From: Bacteroidota bacterium | GTDB taxonomy: Bacteria; Bacteroidota; Rhodothermia; Rhodothermales; UBA10348 | Assembly: GCA_029262835.1 (NCBI GenBank) | Contig: JAJCYQ010000013.1 | Span: forward strand, 16,524 to 80,523 | Direction: 5' to 3' | DNA length: 64,000 nucleotides | In this document: in pieces, positions 29,029 through 38,828 of the stretch | Layout of the letters: the number at the start of each line of letters is the position of its first letter | Numbering within the stretch: position 1 is the stretch's first letter | Program-made: the position numbers and the translations under genes | Notes under the pieces: generated by a model | The model's input: the letters and a program-made list of their open reading frames with translations, nothing else | Told to the model about the DNA's origin: nothing | Database searches by the model: none

Positions 29029-29474
29029 AACGAGAGTACCTTGAGGAGTTGCTCTTTGTTGGCACGGGCTATTTCACGACCCTGAATAGGGAGGTTTTGC
29101 CGCGTACGGGCGAGCGCCCGCAGTTCGCGTACCGTCATGGACTCCAGGTCCGTGGATGAGCCATCCCGGCCGGTCTCACCGCGACGTGCGCCACCAGATG
29201 ACTGCATGCGCCGCGTCTGATCATCGGGACGCGCAATTACGTGGCTGGCCACCAGTTCGCCGACGCGTTCGGCCGCCGCCGCACCTGCATCCACAGAACT
29301 TCGAACAGCGGCTGTCTCACCCTCGACAATGACAGTCACGAGCGCGGCGACCGTCCGCTCCATGCGGACGAGTTGGACGTCGGACGCCTTGCACATGGCG
29401 TCGGCCGCTTCAATCGCCGCCACCAGTCCACGCGTTTCGACAAACCCCGTTGCGGTATGCGCGGCGCTTGACAT
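29025..29474 (-). CDS. BMC-H bacterial microcompartment shell protein with C-terminal Rho_N/SAP-like extension
   Basis: [27 protein letters not shown]...[40 protein letters not shown] then [40 protein letters not shown]. Confidence 0.88.
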   Translation of the reverse strand: MSSAAHTATGFVETRGLVAAIEAADAMCKASDVQLVRMERTVAALVTVIVEGETAAVRSSVDAGAAAAERVGELVASHVIARPDDQTRRMQSSGGARRGETGRDGSSTDLESMTVRELRALARTRQNLPIQGREIARANKEQLLKVLSL

Positions 29475-29480
29475 GGAAAA

Positions 29481-29774
29481 TCAGTCGGACAGGCCCGACG
29501 GCAGAATGGCTTCCACGTCGCTGTGGGGCCGCGGAATGACATGGACGGAAATCAGTTCTCCCACCCGCTCAGCAGCCGCAGCGCCCGCGTCGGTAGCCGC
29601 CTTCACGGCCCCCACGTCTCCGCGGACCATGACCGTAACATAGCCACCACCAATTTTCTCCTTGCCCATGAGCTGAACCTTGGCCGCCTTGACCATGGCG
29701 TCGGCCGCTTCGACCGCTCCGACAAGCCCCCGTGTTTCGATCATACCGAGGGCGATACCGTAATCTTCTGACAT
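29481..29774 (-). CDS. BMC-H bacterial microcompartment hexameric shell protein (PduA/EutM/CcmK type)
   Basis: [77 protein letters not shown]. Confidence 0.96.
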   Translation of the reverse strand: MSEDYGIALGMIETRGLVGAVEAADAMVKAAKVQLMGKEKIGGGYVTVMVRGDVGAVKAATDAGAAAAERVGELISVHVIPRPHSDVEAILPSGLSD

Positions 29775-29844
29775 TGCGCGTGTGGATTGATTTGGGACCA
29801 ATATACTGGATTCCACCTCAATATGAATGCAGGCTTCACGTTTG

Positions 29845-30918
29845 TCAACACCCCTGGCCCCCCTTTTCTGCGATCAGCCTCGAAATATGCCTGGAAGGGG
29901 TTTCGTCCGTGTCCCCTGCTCCGAATATCGGAATGGGGCCGTCCGGCATCGTTCTTACGGCGGCAAGTATGGCATGCCGGTCCGCGCCGACGATCTGATT
30001 CCAGCCCCCCGTTGTGGTCTCCGTCCACTCGGTTTCGTCGCGCAGCGTAATACAGCGCGTGCCCAGCCACAGGGCTTCTTTCTGAAGTCCCCCAGAATCG
30101 GTCAGCACACAGGCCGCCTCGCGCAAGAGCGTCAGCATGGCCAGATACGGCAGGGGTGCCATCACCTCCACATTGTCTGGAATATCCACATCGGCGAGCC
30201 GGACGCGCGTTCTCGGGTGCAGCGGCAGCAGGACGGGCATATCCAGTCGCCCAAACGCATCGAAAATAGCGGCCAGACGGTGTGCGTCGTCCGTGTTCTC
30301 TGCCCGGTGAACTGTAGCGAGCGCAAAGCGGCCCGCCTCGTGCCGGGTCAAAGAGATCAACGGGCGCCTCGTGGCGGCTCGATCCGCAAACGTGCGTGTC
30401 GCATCCAGCATGACATCGCCCGTCATATGCACGCCGTCCGCCCGACCCTCCGCCTGCAGGTGCTCCGCGGCCGTCCGGGTGGGACAGAAACACAAATCGC
30501 TCAGCCTGTCGGTCACAATGCGGTTGATCTCCTCCGGCATGCGGCGATTGAACGACCTGAGCCCTGCCTCGACGTGGTCGACCGGGACATGCAACTTGGC
30601 CGCCACGAGCGCCGCAGCCAACGTCGAGTTCGTGTCGCCATAGACGACGACGCGCTCGGGTCGCAGATCGAGCAGCGCCTCTTCGAGGGCCGACATCATG
30701 CCAGCTGTCTGCTGCGCGTGGCTTCCCGATCCAATGCCAAGATTACGCTCGGGAGCCGGAATGCCGAGTTCCTCGAAGAAAACGGCACTCATATCGTCAT
30801 CGTAGTGCTGCCCGGTATGTAACAGGTGCTCCTTGACGCCGCACGCCTCAAGAGCATGGCTGACCACCGCCGCCTTTACGAATTGAGGGCGTGCGCCCAC
30901 CACAGAACAGATCGTCAT
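29845..30918 (-). CDS. wecB: UDP-N-acetylglucosamine 2-epimerase (non-hydrolysing)
   Basis: [75 protein letters not shown]. Confidence 0.93.
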   Translation of the reverse strand: MTICSVVGARPQFVKAAVVSHALEACGVKEHLLHTGQHYDDDMSAVFFEELGIPAPERNLGIGSGSHAQQTAGMMSALEEALLDLRPERVVVYGDTNSTLAAALVAAKLHVPVDHVEAGLRSFNRRMPEEINRIVTDRLSDLCFCPTRTAAEHLQAEGRADGVHMTGDVMLDATRTFADRAATRRPLISLTRHEAGRFALATVHRAENTDDAHRLAAIFDAFGRLDMPVLLPLHPRTRVRLADVDIPDNVEVMAPLPYLAMLTLLREAACVLTDSGGLQKEALWLGTRCITLRDETEWTETTTGGWNQIVGADRHAILAAVRTMPDGPIPIFGAGDTDETPSRHISRLIAEKGGQGC

Positions 30919-32249
30919 GATGTATGCATCGGATTTGAATGGTCAACTATGTGATTGAGCAGCGTGGCCACATGACCTGTCTGGCTGCGCCGTGACCAGG
31001 CGCTGGCGTCCGTACGCGTAGCCCCACCGACCAGCGATCCGGCCCGCCAGGCGGACATGTGGTGCAGGAGACAGGCGCGGATGCCTTCGTCGTCTTCGTA
31101 GGCGTACACGCGCCCTGCGCCGCTTTGCCGCAGCACCCGGTCGGCTTCTCCTCCCGGTTCACCGAGTCCCAGGACAGGCCGGCCGCTCGCGACGTACTCG
31201 TAGATCTTGCCCGTTACGATGCCGGCGGCCTGCTCAACCCGGTTGATGGGCAGAAGCAGCAGCGACGCGCCCTTCATGTACGCGATGGCTTCTTCGTGCG
31301 GCACGTAGGCGTGCTGCACGACACGGCTACCGAGGCTGCGGCGGACGATGTCGTCGTAAATACCCCTGTCCACGTTGCCCACCAGCAGGACGCGGACATC
31401 CTTGAACAGGTCAGGCTCAGCGCAGAGGACGTCCCACAGCGGCGTCGGATTGCGGGCAGGTCCGAGGTTTCCGGTGTGCACGATACTGAACCCCGGGAGC
31501 GTCATCGGGGCGGCGCGCTCCATATCGTCCGGGTCGAATCCGTTCGGTATGATTTCGTAGGGTAGATGCGTCCGTCTCGCCATCCAGGACGCCACGTCCC
31601 TTGACACGGTCACCCGGGTCGATGCCGCCTCGAGCGTACGCTGCGCGAGGATGGACTCCACGTCGCGAGCCATCACGCCCGCTGGAAGATCCGCCATGTA
31701 GGACATGTCCGGCCAGGCATCCCGCAGATCGGCCAGCCAGGGAAGCGAGAAGCGCGCCTTCAGGGCGCGGCCGACGAGGTGGGCGCTGTGAGGAGGACCA
31801 CTGGTCAGGACGGCGTCTACCGGCTGCGTCCGCTGAAGACGCATGGCAGCCGCGAGCGCAAACGGGACCCAACCGACTCGGGCATCGGGCAGAAAGATAT
31901 TGGCCCGCACCCAGCGCGCAATCCGTTCCCTCAGACCGGGCACCCGGTCCCGCGCCAGAAATCCGGTACCCACGGCATCTTTGCGACGCACGCCCAGGAA
32001 GCGGGCATACGTGGCGTAGGGGTCCCACGATCGCGTTCTTATGACCGTTACCCCCTGCGGCACATCGCGTGCGAGCTCTTCATCCAGATCCGGCCAGGCA
32101 GCCCAGCGCTCGCCAACGGTCAACACTACCGGCTCCCAGCCCAACGCGCGCAGGTACTTGCAGAATTTCAGTGTGCGCTGCACGCCGGATCCGCCCGACG
32201 GCGGCCAGTAGTAGGTAATGAGCAGCACGCGCCTTCGAGGAGCACTCAT
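30915..32249 (-). CDS. Glycosyltransferase, GT4-like
   Basis: MSAPRRRVLLITYYWPPSGGSGVQRTLKFCKYLRALGWEPVVLTV..., IVHTGNLG, ATG overlaps the upstream gene's TGA. Confidence 0.85.
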   Translation of the reverse strand: MSAPRRRVLLITYYWPPSGGSGVQRTLKFCKYLRALGWEPVVLTVGERWAAWPDLDEELARDVPQGVTVIRTRSWDPYATYARFLGVRRKDAVGTGFLARDRVPGLRERIARWVRANIFLPDARVGWVPFALAAAMRLQRTQPVDAVLTSGPPHSAHLVGRALKARFSLPWLADLRDAWPDMSYMADLPAGVMARDVESILAQRTLEAASTRVTVSRDVASWMARRTHLPYEIIPNGFDPDDMERAAPMTLPGFSIVHTGNLGPARNPTPLWDVLCAEPDLFKDVRVLLVGNVDRGIYDDIVRRSLGSRVVQHAYVPHEEAIAYMKGASLLLLPINRVEQAAGIVTGKIYEYVASGRPVLGLGEPGGEADRVLRQSGAGRVYAYEDDEGIRACLLHHMSAWRAGSLVGGATRTDASAWSRRSQTGHVATLLNHIVDHSNPMHTS

Positions 32250-34756
32250 GACGGCGTCTGCAGCCGGCGCCACATGCGCACAACAAGCACAGCCAGCAGC
32301 CAGGCGTAGACCAGCAGCGCCGCAAGACCCGTGATCCACGTCCCTGCCCGGTGCGAGACCGGCTCAAAACGCAGCTCAAGCGTATGCGCTCCGGCTGGCA
32401 CGACGACGCCCCGCAGGAAATAATTGGTCTGCAGAATGTCTACCGGTTCGCCGTCGAGGTGCGCCGTCCAGCCTTCGGGATAGAATATCTCGCTGATTAC
32501 GAAGAGCCGCTCCCGGTCGGTTTCGACCTCGAACGCCATTTCCTGACCATTCTGCCACGCCGTGAGCGCGGCCCCGTGTACCCCGGGCCTTCCTGTGACG
32601 CGCTCGGCAACACCTTCGCTCTCTCCAAACAATACCGCCTCGCGCTCCGGATCAAACCCGGGAGCCTTCAGGCGGTCCCAGATGCCCAATGCATCGGGCG
32701 CGGTGCGCACCGAATCCACAAACCACCCGCGCGCGCCCTCCCAGGGCGCCTCGAACACGGAAGCTCCGGCCGCATCGTCCTGGAACGCCAACTCCCATCC
32801 GGGAAGCCCCCGGTCGGCCACCATGTAGCGCACGTCGAGCAGACGCAATGTGGTGGCGTTCACGCTGCGACGATCGTCCGTAAAGAGCAGATGATCCAAC
32901 ACGTCCTGGTAGACCCGGAGCTTGGCGCCCGTATAACCGCCGAGCGATTCATGGAAGTACGACGGGCGGGCGTTCTGGGACGGATCGCGGCCGTACTCGA
33001 GCGAGAACACGCGGAAGGCGCCCTCTCCCCCCTGTTCGGCGCGCCGCTCCAGAAGCCATGCGTCGAATGCGTGTCGCGTAATACCGTCTTCCACACTGCG
33101 CACAGGAACCAGTGCGTCCTCGTTCAGATACTGCCGGCCCATACTGCCCAGGTCCAGCGCGGCCAGCAGGACAAGCCCCATCGCAAGCATCCATCCGGAA
33201 ATCATGCCCCGGTAAAGGAGCCAGAAGAGCAGCGCGGCCACCAGCAGGACGACGACTGTGCGCAGCGCATCGCGGGAGAACAATGCTGTTCGGGCCTCAT
33301 GACGACGAGCCATTTCCTGCTCAATGACCTGGATGACCTGCGGCTCGGAGCCGCGCACTTCCGGGTATTGGGACTGGACCTGCCGCAGGATCTGGTCGCG
33401 CTCACCGGGCTTTTCGAAGGAGAGGAAAGACGGCCCGAAAACAGCCAGAATGCCCGCCAGAAGGAGCATTCCAGCCGCCACGCGGGCCGGGCGCCAGGCG
33501 GAAAGCCGGGCTGTGACCGCACTTCTGGATACATGCGCCAATCCGATTCCAGCCATCAGGCTGGCATAGAGCGCCATCGCGCTCAACCACGTTTCCGGAA
33601 CCCGGAACGCAGAGAACAGGGGGAAATAATCGAACATGATCCGATTCAGCGCCGAAAAATGTTCACCGAGCGAGAACAGGATCATCAATGCGATGGCCAC
33701 GCCGAGCGGCGCCACGTCACGAGATGTCCGCCGAGCCGAAACGAGGGCGGTCAGGGCCAGGAGAATGGTCAGCGCGCCCAGATAGTGGGGGCCGGCCGTA
33801 AAAATCTTGGGGCCCCAGTACGTTGCTCCCGATCCGCCGTGGGAGCGGGCTACCAGCAGCGTCAGCAGCTCACCGACCCCCTGACTCCACGCCATGGCAT
33901 AGGACCACGCCATCCCGCCCGGTGTGCCTCCAGAGGCCACACCCCGAATGGTATGCGGCGTGAATTCGGCGTGCGACAGATAGGGCTGCGCCACCATGGC
34001 CAGGCCAAGCAGCGCGCCGGCGAACAGATATATGTTCATGCCAAGGAAGGCACGCGTTTCCCCCTGCCGCACAGACCGGATGGCCTCAAACAGCCACCAG
34101 ATGCCTGCACCGAAGACAACGTAATAGGTAATCTGCACGTGTCCCGCCCGCAGGTTGACGGCGACAGCCACGGCAAACAGAAGCGCCGACACCCAGCGTG
34201 GGTTTCGCATGAGATGATAGAAGGCGGCGAGCAGCCACGGCGCCCAGGCCAGAGCAATGAACTTGGAGTTGTGGCCGGCAATGAGAATGACCGGCATATA
34301 CGTTGTCAGTCCAAACGCCACGGCCGAAAACACGGCCGCCAGAGGCCTCCTCGTCACCAGGTAAGCCAGCACATACATGCCCGAAAACAGCAGGAACAGG
34401 TGGGATGCCGGCCAGAACCACGGACGCACCAGGCGCATGACATCATCGGCCTGCGGAATGCTGAGTTCCGGCGATACCATGTAGGCAGGCATGCCGGAGA
34501 AGGCATGACCGGCCCACAGGCCAGGATTCCCCGTTTCGGCTTCATAGTCCATGACGGACTGTGCCATACCCAGCCAGTTCACCGTGTCGCTGGCCAGCAA
34601 CCGCTTCCCGCTGAAGTGGGCAGGCGCCAGGAAGGCAATCGCGACGAGGAGCAGAAAGCCGAGACATACGGCGTGCTGCCGGCTCGTGCCGAGCTTCTGC
34701 CACCACGTTGGATCCGGGTGGACGCTTCTACCGCCTTTGATTTTTTTTGGACTCAT
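32246..34756 (-). CDS. YfhO-like polytopic membrane protein
   Basis: MSPKKIKGGRSVHPDPTWWQKLG..., many TM helices, C-terminal beta domain FYPEGWTAHLDGEPVDILQTNYFLRGVVVPAGAHTLELRFEP. Confidence 0.82.
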   Translation of the reverse strand: MSPKKIKGGRSVHPDPTWWQKLGTSRQHAVCLGFLLLVAIAFLAPAHFSGKRLLASDTVNWLGMAQSVMDYEAETGNPGLWAGHAFSGMPAYMVSPELSIPQADDVMRLVRPWFWPASHLFLLFSGMYVLAYLVTRRPLAAVFSAVAFGLTTYMPVILIAGHNSKFIALAWAPWLLAAFYHLMRNPRWVSALLFAVAVAVNLRAGHVQITYYVVFGAGIWWLFEAIRSVRQGETRAFLGMNIYLFAGALLGLAMVAQPYLSHAEFTPHTIRGVASGGTPGGMAWSYAMAWSQGVGELLTLLVARSHGGSGATYWGPKIFTAGPHYLGALTILLALTALVSARRTSRDVAPLGVAIALMILFSLGEHFSALNRIMFDYFPLFSAFRVPETWLSAMALYASLMAGIGLAHVSRSAVTARLSAWRPARVAAGMLLLAGILAVFGPSFLSFEKPGERDQILRQVQSQYPEVRGSEPQVIQVIEQEMARRHEARTALFSRDALRTVVVLLVAALLFWLLYRGMISGWMLAMGLVLLAALDLGSMGRQYLNEDALVPVRSVEDGITRHAFDAWLLERRAEQGGEGAFRVFSLEYGRDPSQNARPSYFHESLGGYTGAKLRVYQDVLDHLLFTDDRRSVNATTLRLLDVRYMVADRGLPGWELAFQDDAAGASVFEAPWEGARGWFVDSVRTAPDALGIWDRLKAPGFDPEREAVLFGESEGVAERVTGRPGVHGAALTAWQNGQEMAFEVETDRERLFVISEIFYPEGWTAHLDGEPVDILQTNYFLRGVVVPAGAHTLELRFEPVSHRAGTWITGLAALLVYAWLLAVLVVRMWRRLQTPS

Positions 34757-34996
34757 TGGAATAGTATATGCGGACCACACGACCGCCGGTGACACGCATC
34801 GTTGACACGCATGTTCGACGCATTTCTGCGCCTCAATCTACGGGGCACCCGTTCCGCATTCCACCAGGCTGGCGCTTCGCGCGGTAGACGATTGCCAAAT
34901 TCTGTGGACGCCGAAATGCCTTTTCCAAGTTGCGGCCGTCATATACTTTACTTCCACACATTGGGATTCCGCTCACGTTTCGGCTCTGACATATCC

Positions 34997-35611
34997 ATGC
35001 GTTACTTGATACCTGTTTTTTTCGCACTGCTGCTCAGCGGCACCATGACCGCCGACGCTCAGTGGCGCGCGCAACTCCATATCGGCCTGGCCGGGTCCAG
35101 TTTTCGCGGCGATATCGAATCGGATAAATCGCCCATCTACCGACTTTCGGGAGGCGGTGGCCTGCAGTTCCAGTCGCCCACCGGTTTTGTTTTCGAGCCG
35201 GGTGTACTCTACGTCCAGAAAGGAGCGCAGCTGGACGGCGAGCTGGACGGCATTCCGATCGAAGCCACCTCCGAGATCACCTACGTGGAAATTCCTCTCC
35301 TGGTCGGCTACCGGTGGCGCAAAATCGGAAGCATCCGGCCCAAGTTGCTGATTGGCCCCACGACGTCTTTCCGGCTCGAGTCGAGTATCAGCTTCCAGGC
35401 CCTTGGGGGCTCCCTGGAGCAGGAAGAGGACGATGAGAGTGTTCAGGAACGGGATACCTCGCTCATGGTCGTCCTGGCCGGAGAGACCACGGTAGGTGGA
35501 GAAACGTTGGTAGGTGGCATTCGCAGCTCGACCGGTCTCACGAACATCCGCTCCACGAATCCCGAACTCTACAATACATCGATAGGGCTCTACTTCGGGA
35601 TTATTTTCTAA
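34997..35611 (+). CDS. Outer-membrane beta-barrel protein (PorT-like)
   Basis: Signal peptide, FEPGVLYVQKGAQ, EIPLLVGYRW, C-terminal YNTSIGLYFGIIF. Confidence 0.75.
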   Translation: MRYLIPVFFALLLSGTMTADAQWRAQLHIGLAGSSFRGDIESDKSPIYRLSGGGGLQFQSPTGFVFEPGVLYVQKGAQLDGELDGIPIEATSEITYVEIPLLVGYRWRKIGSIRPKLLIGPTTSFRLESSISFQALGGSLEQEEDDESVQERDTSLMVVLAGETTVGGETLVGGIRSSTGLTNIRSTNPELYNTSIGLYFGIIF

Positions 35612-36351
35612 GAGCTCCTGGAAGCCCGTGCCGCGGCCTTTACGAGCGCGGTCGCTACGCGCAGGCCCGTCTTCCCGGGCTCGGCGGTCGCCGTGAACTC
35701 GAACACCACATGGCCCGCAAATCCTTCGGCGATCTTTTCACGAAGGAACCCGGTCCACACGTCGCTGAGGTCCGACTCGTCAGGTGGCTTCGTGAAGGAG
35801 GCAGAGCACCGGATCATCCCGACCTGGGACATATCGCCTTGCAGTGCGGGCTCGGTAAGTGACGTCACGGCCGCCCGTTTCAGACGTTTGGAACCTGTCC
35901 GCGCGACAAGGTCCGCCACCTGCCCTTCCACGCCTGTATCCAGGACAAGAAACTCTACACCAGGCGCTAACCGGGCCAGGCGAAGGGCCTCCTCGTAGGG
36001 CGCCGTCGGCAACGTGCCCGACGTTTCCAGCCCCTCCAGAAGGATGGCGCGCGCCGAAATCTGCGTGCAGAATCGGACGACGTCCGGAAGTTGCTGCAGG
36101 TCATTCATCCACACCGACCGCTCATCGGCACGTGCAGTAAAGAAGCCGGGGTCGACGGCGATTACGTCCAGTTCGCCGTCATGGACCCGTCGCCTGACGG
36201 CAGCCACATTCACGTCTGGAACACGCTCCCCGTGGCGTCCCAGCGTGCGCAGTTCCACGCCGTCGACGCCCCATAGCCCGGCGTAATGAACAATTCGTCC
36301 CAGGTCGGACGTCATCAGGGCGGGTTGCCAGCAGACAGACAGGTGCATCAT
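35608..36351 (-). CDS. Sugar phosphate isomerase/epimerase-like TIM-barrel protein
   Basis: GLWGVDGVELRTLGRHGERVPDVNVAAVRRRVHDGELDVIAVDPGFF. Confidence 0.6.
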   Translation of the reverse strand: MMHLSVCWQPALMTSDLGRIVHYAGLWGVDGVELRTLGRHGERVPDVNVAAVRRRVHDGELDVIAVDPGFFTARADERSVWMNDLQQLPDVVRFCTQISARAILLEGLETSGTLPTAPYEEALRLARLAPGVEFLVLDTGVEGQVADLVARTGSKRLKRAAVTSLTEPALQGDMSQVGMIRCSASFTKPPDESDLSDVWTGFLREKIAEGFAGHVVFEFTATAEPGKTGLRVATALVKAAARASRSS

Positions 36352-36358
36352 GGTAGCT

Positions 36359-37438
36359 TTAGGGGCTGTTCATGGATCCGAAGGATGTTATCCAGGATAG
36401 CGTGCGCTCCAGAAGTTGCGCGGCCTGATCCTGGGCCGCTTCAGAAGAGCCGGCCTCCACTACGTCGATGGGTCCCAGACGATCCCAGCAGCCAGGTCTC
36501 GAACCAACGTGCAGTACACCCGTCACGGCCGGGCGCGAGAAAGGCAGGTGCCGCATGAGCCAGCTGGGCCCCTGGCAGGCCTCTTCGGTACCTGAATAGG
36601 CCGCAAAATACATACTCATTGGCACCGGCCGTCGCTCCAGGCGCAGCGTCTGCACGCGACGTGCTGCCTCAAGGAAGGCGGCGAGGGCCGCGTTCCCGCT
36701 TTCAATGCCGCTTTCGAGCACATCCATGCGCACAAGGACGACAAGCAGGGAATCGCGCATTCGCGGCTCAGCGCCTGCGTACAACCCACCTACCAGGTGG
36801 CCGGTGACCACGTCTTCACGTGCCAGAACCGTGGCGCGCAGCGTTGTAGGCCGCGTCTGAAGCCGCTCAAATACGGGCCATACCCGCTTGTCCAGTACAA
36901 GCCGGATCCCTTCCTCTCCCGGATCGAAAATGGCAGGCGCTGCGGCTGTCGTATCGAGTCGCAAAGCGCTGCGGGCGGCCGCGAGCGGCGTCCTCCCCGG
37001 CAGAATACGTACATCCACGTGGCCTGTCGACGAGCGGGGGTGCACGCTGAAGTCGCGTCCCAACTGGTACCGGGTCGTGTCCGCACCGAGATGCCACAGG
37101 TGCGCTTCCGTCAGAAGGTGCTTTCGAACGGGATACGTCTGTTCATAGCCTCCCATGACCACCGGCTGGAGATCGAAGCGTGAAAAGTGCCCCGCGATAT
37201 AGCTCGCGACCAGTCGCGCGCCCTCTGAAGCCGTTTCGCGGCGAGCAAGTTCGTCAGATCGAAGAGCCCGAAGATGGCCCACGAGAGATCGGGACGCAGT
37301 TTGCCCGGTTGGCAGCGTGGCGGCGACGTCAGTCTGCGTGCGTTCTGATGTGCTGCACGCAGCAACGAGCCCGGCTCCGAGCACGAGACAGAGCACCAGA
37401 CATCGGCTGTTTTGAAACGTGTAATTGACAAGGCGCAT
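36359..37438 (-). CDS. Lipoprotein with degenerate M28-peptidase-like fold
   Basis: Lipobox LVAACST; GHLRALRSDELARRETASEGARLVASYIAGHFSRFDLQPV resembles M28 N-termini; canonical metal ligands not evident. Confidence 0.5.
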   Translation of the reverse strand: MRLVNYTFQNSRCLVLCLVLGAGLVAACSTSERTQTDVAATLPTGQTASRSLVGHLRALRSDELARRETASEGARLVASYIAGHFSRFDLQPVVMGGYEQTYPVRKHLLTEAHLWHLGADTTRYQLGRDFSVHPRSSTGHVDVRILPGRTPLAAARSALRLDTTAAAPAIFDPGEEGIRLVLDKRVWPVFERLQTRPTTLRATVLAREDVVTGHLVGGLYAGAEPRMRDSLLVVLVRMDVLESGIESGNAALAAFLEAARRVQTLRLERRPVPMSMYFAAYSGTEEACQGPSWLMRHLPFSRPAVTGVLHVGSRPGCWDRLGPIDVVEAGSSEAAQDQAAQLLERTLSWITSFGSMNSP

Positions 37439-37459
37439 ACCCCAAGGTACGGCCCGGAC

Positions 37460-38821
37460 TCAGTTTCGGGAGCCTTCGCCCATCTTTCCCTTGTCCACTT
37501 TCTGTTCGACACCCTCGTTGAAACGCCTCAGGGCATCTTCAACGGAGCGGCGTCGTTCTTCGAGCAGGTTGTCCGCATTCATGCGGGCCATGCGGGTCCG
37601 TATGGGATCGACCAGACGCACCTGGATGGCAATTACGAGTTCTTTCTGTGTGATCTGCTTCTGGGACTTACCGAACACGTACTTCAGTCCAAAGAACCAA
37701 CCCGGAAGATCCTTCAGGATCGGAACACCGCTACGCGATATCGTCTCATCAGTGCTGTAAAGACCACCAATAATGGTCTGTTCGCCATCCAGAAGTACTA
37801 CCTGTGTCGTCGCCTTGCTACGGTCAATAATGGCACCGGCTGCCGACGGACGGCTTCCCGACTTTTCCACCTCGACATCGAGGTGTATAAAGTCCATGAC
37901 TGGTGACCCCAGGGTGTCGGCCAGCGCTTCCTGGATCAATGTCGGCGTGACGTTTACGATAATACCCGTCTTGAAGAGCTCTGTGACCGTGTTGCCCGAG
38001 AAATCGCGGATCTGAATAGGCACATCCGAGCCAATCTGCAGATCCCCTTCCACGCCACTCTGCACCGTAACCGATGGATTGGCTACCGTCTCGCCGATTC
38101 CCTCTGCCTCAGCGACGCGGAACAGCCGGTTCAGATCGGAAAAGTTGATCTGATCGGGTGTTTCCAGCACATCGTCGAAACTCGAAAACAGCTCTTTGGT
38201 CTTCAGCGATACGCTCAGGCTGTTCTCCGAGCCTTCTCCGCCCCCACCGCCGCCACCGGTTGCGGCCGCGTTGGCACCCGTGCTGCCAAGAATGACGCTC
38301 CAGTCAATACCCGACTGCTTTGCCTTCGTATGATTCACCTCGAAGAGGATGGCATTGATCTCGATCTGCCGCGTATCGAGGCCCGCCAGTTCACTTACGA
38401 CGAGGGTTTCCGATCGCTGGGGGCCGGCATCGGCCAGGAGCGATTCATTACCCCTGATGGGAGCATCCTGCGGCGCTTCGCTGACCAGGAAATAGCGCTC
38501 CGTCTCACGAAAGACCATGCCATTCTGCTGCAGGACGAGTTCCAGCGCGTCCATGAAATGCATGCCGGAAATGGACAATCCGATCGGATTTGTCCGACTC
38601 TCGGTGTCGATCACTTCCTTGCCTGTTGCCCGCTTGAAAATGGGGTTCAGGAACTCGATAAAAGTGTCGAACGGTGTAGACGGCAGGAACGAGACCAGAT
38701 GCTCGGGCGGAATGTAGGTGCGAATCTGACGCTGGGCAACATCCTGCGCCACGGCAGGAGTTGGGGCCGTCGCGACCATGGCGGCGAGGAGGATCAGAAG
38801 GTATGCGGCGGTTTTTCTCAT
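37460..38821 (-). CDS. Secretin (type II/III secretion, PilQ/GspD-like)
   Basis: MRKTAAYLLILLAAMVATAPTPAVAQ..., GIDWSVILGS, NPSVTVQSGVEGDLQIGSDVPIQI, TPTLIQ, GLYSTDETISRSGVPILKDLPGWFFGLKYVFG. Confidence 0.9.
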   Translation of the reverse strand: MRKTAAYLLILLAAMVATAPTPAVAQDVAQRQIRTYIPPEHLVSFLPSTPFDTFIEFLNPIFKRATGKEVIDTESRTNPIGLSISGMHFMDALELVLQQNGMVFRETERYFLVSEAPQDAPIRGNESLLADAGPQRSETLVVSELAGLDTRQIEINAILFEVNHTKAKQSGIDWSVILGSTGANAAATGGGGGGGEGSENSLSVSLKTKELFSSFDDVLETPDQINFSDLNRLFRVAEAEGIGETVANPSVTVQSGVEGDLQIGSDVPIQIRDFSGNTVTELFKTGIIVNVTPTLIQEALADTLGSPVMDFIHLDVEVEKSGSRPSAAGAIIDRSKATTQVVLLDGEQTIIGGLYSTDETISRSGVPILKDLPGWFFGLKYVFGKSQKQITQKELVIAIQVRLVDPIRTRMARMNADNLLEERRRSVEDALRRFNEGVEQKVDKGKMGEGSRN

Positions 38822-38828
38822 GAGGGGC

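Noticed and set aside
32351-34792. 813-aa ORF on + strand
   Set aside because: Antisense shadow of the YfhO-like gene; low-complexity R/Q/H-rich translation.
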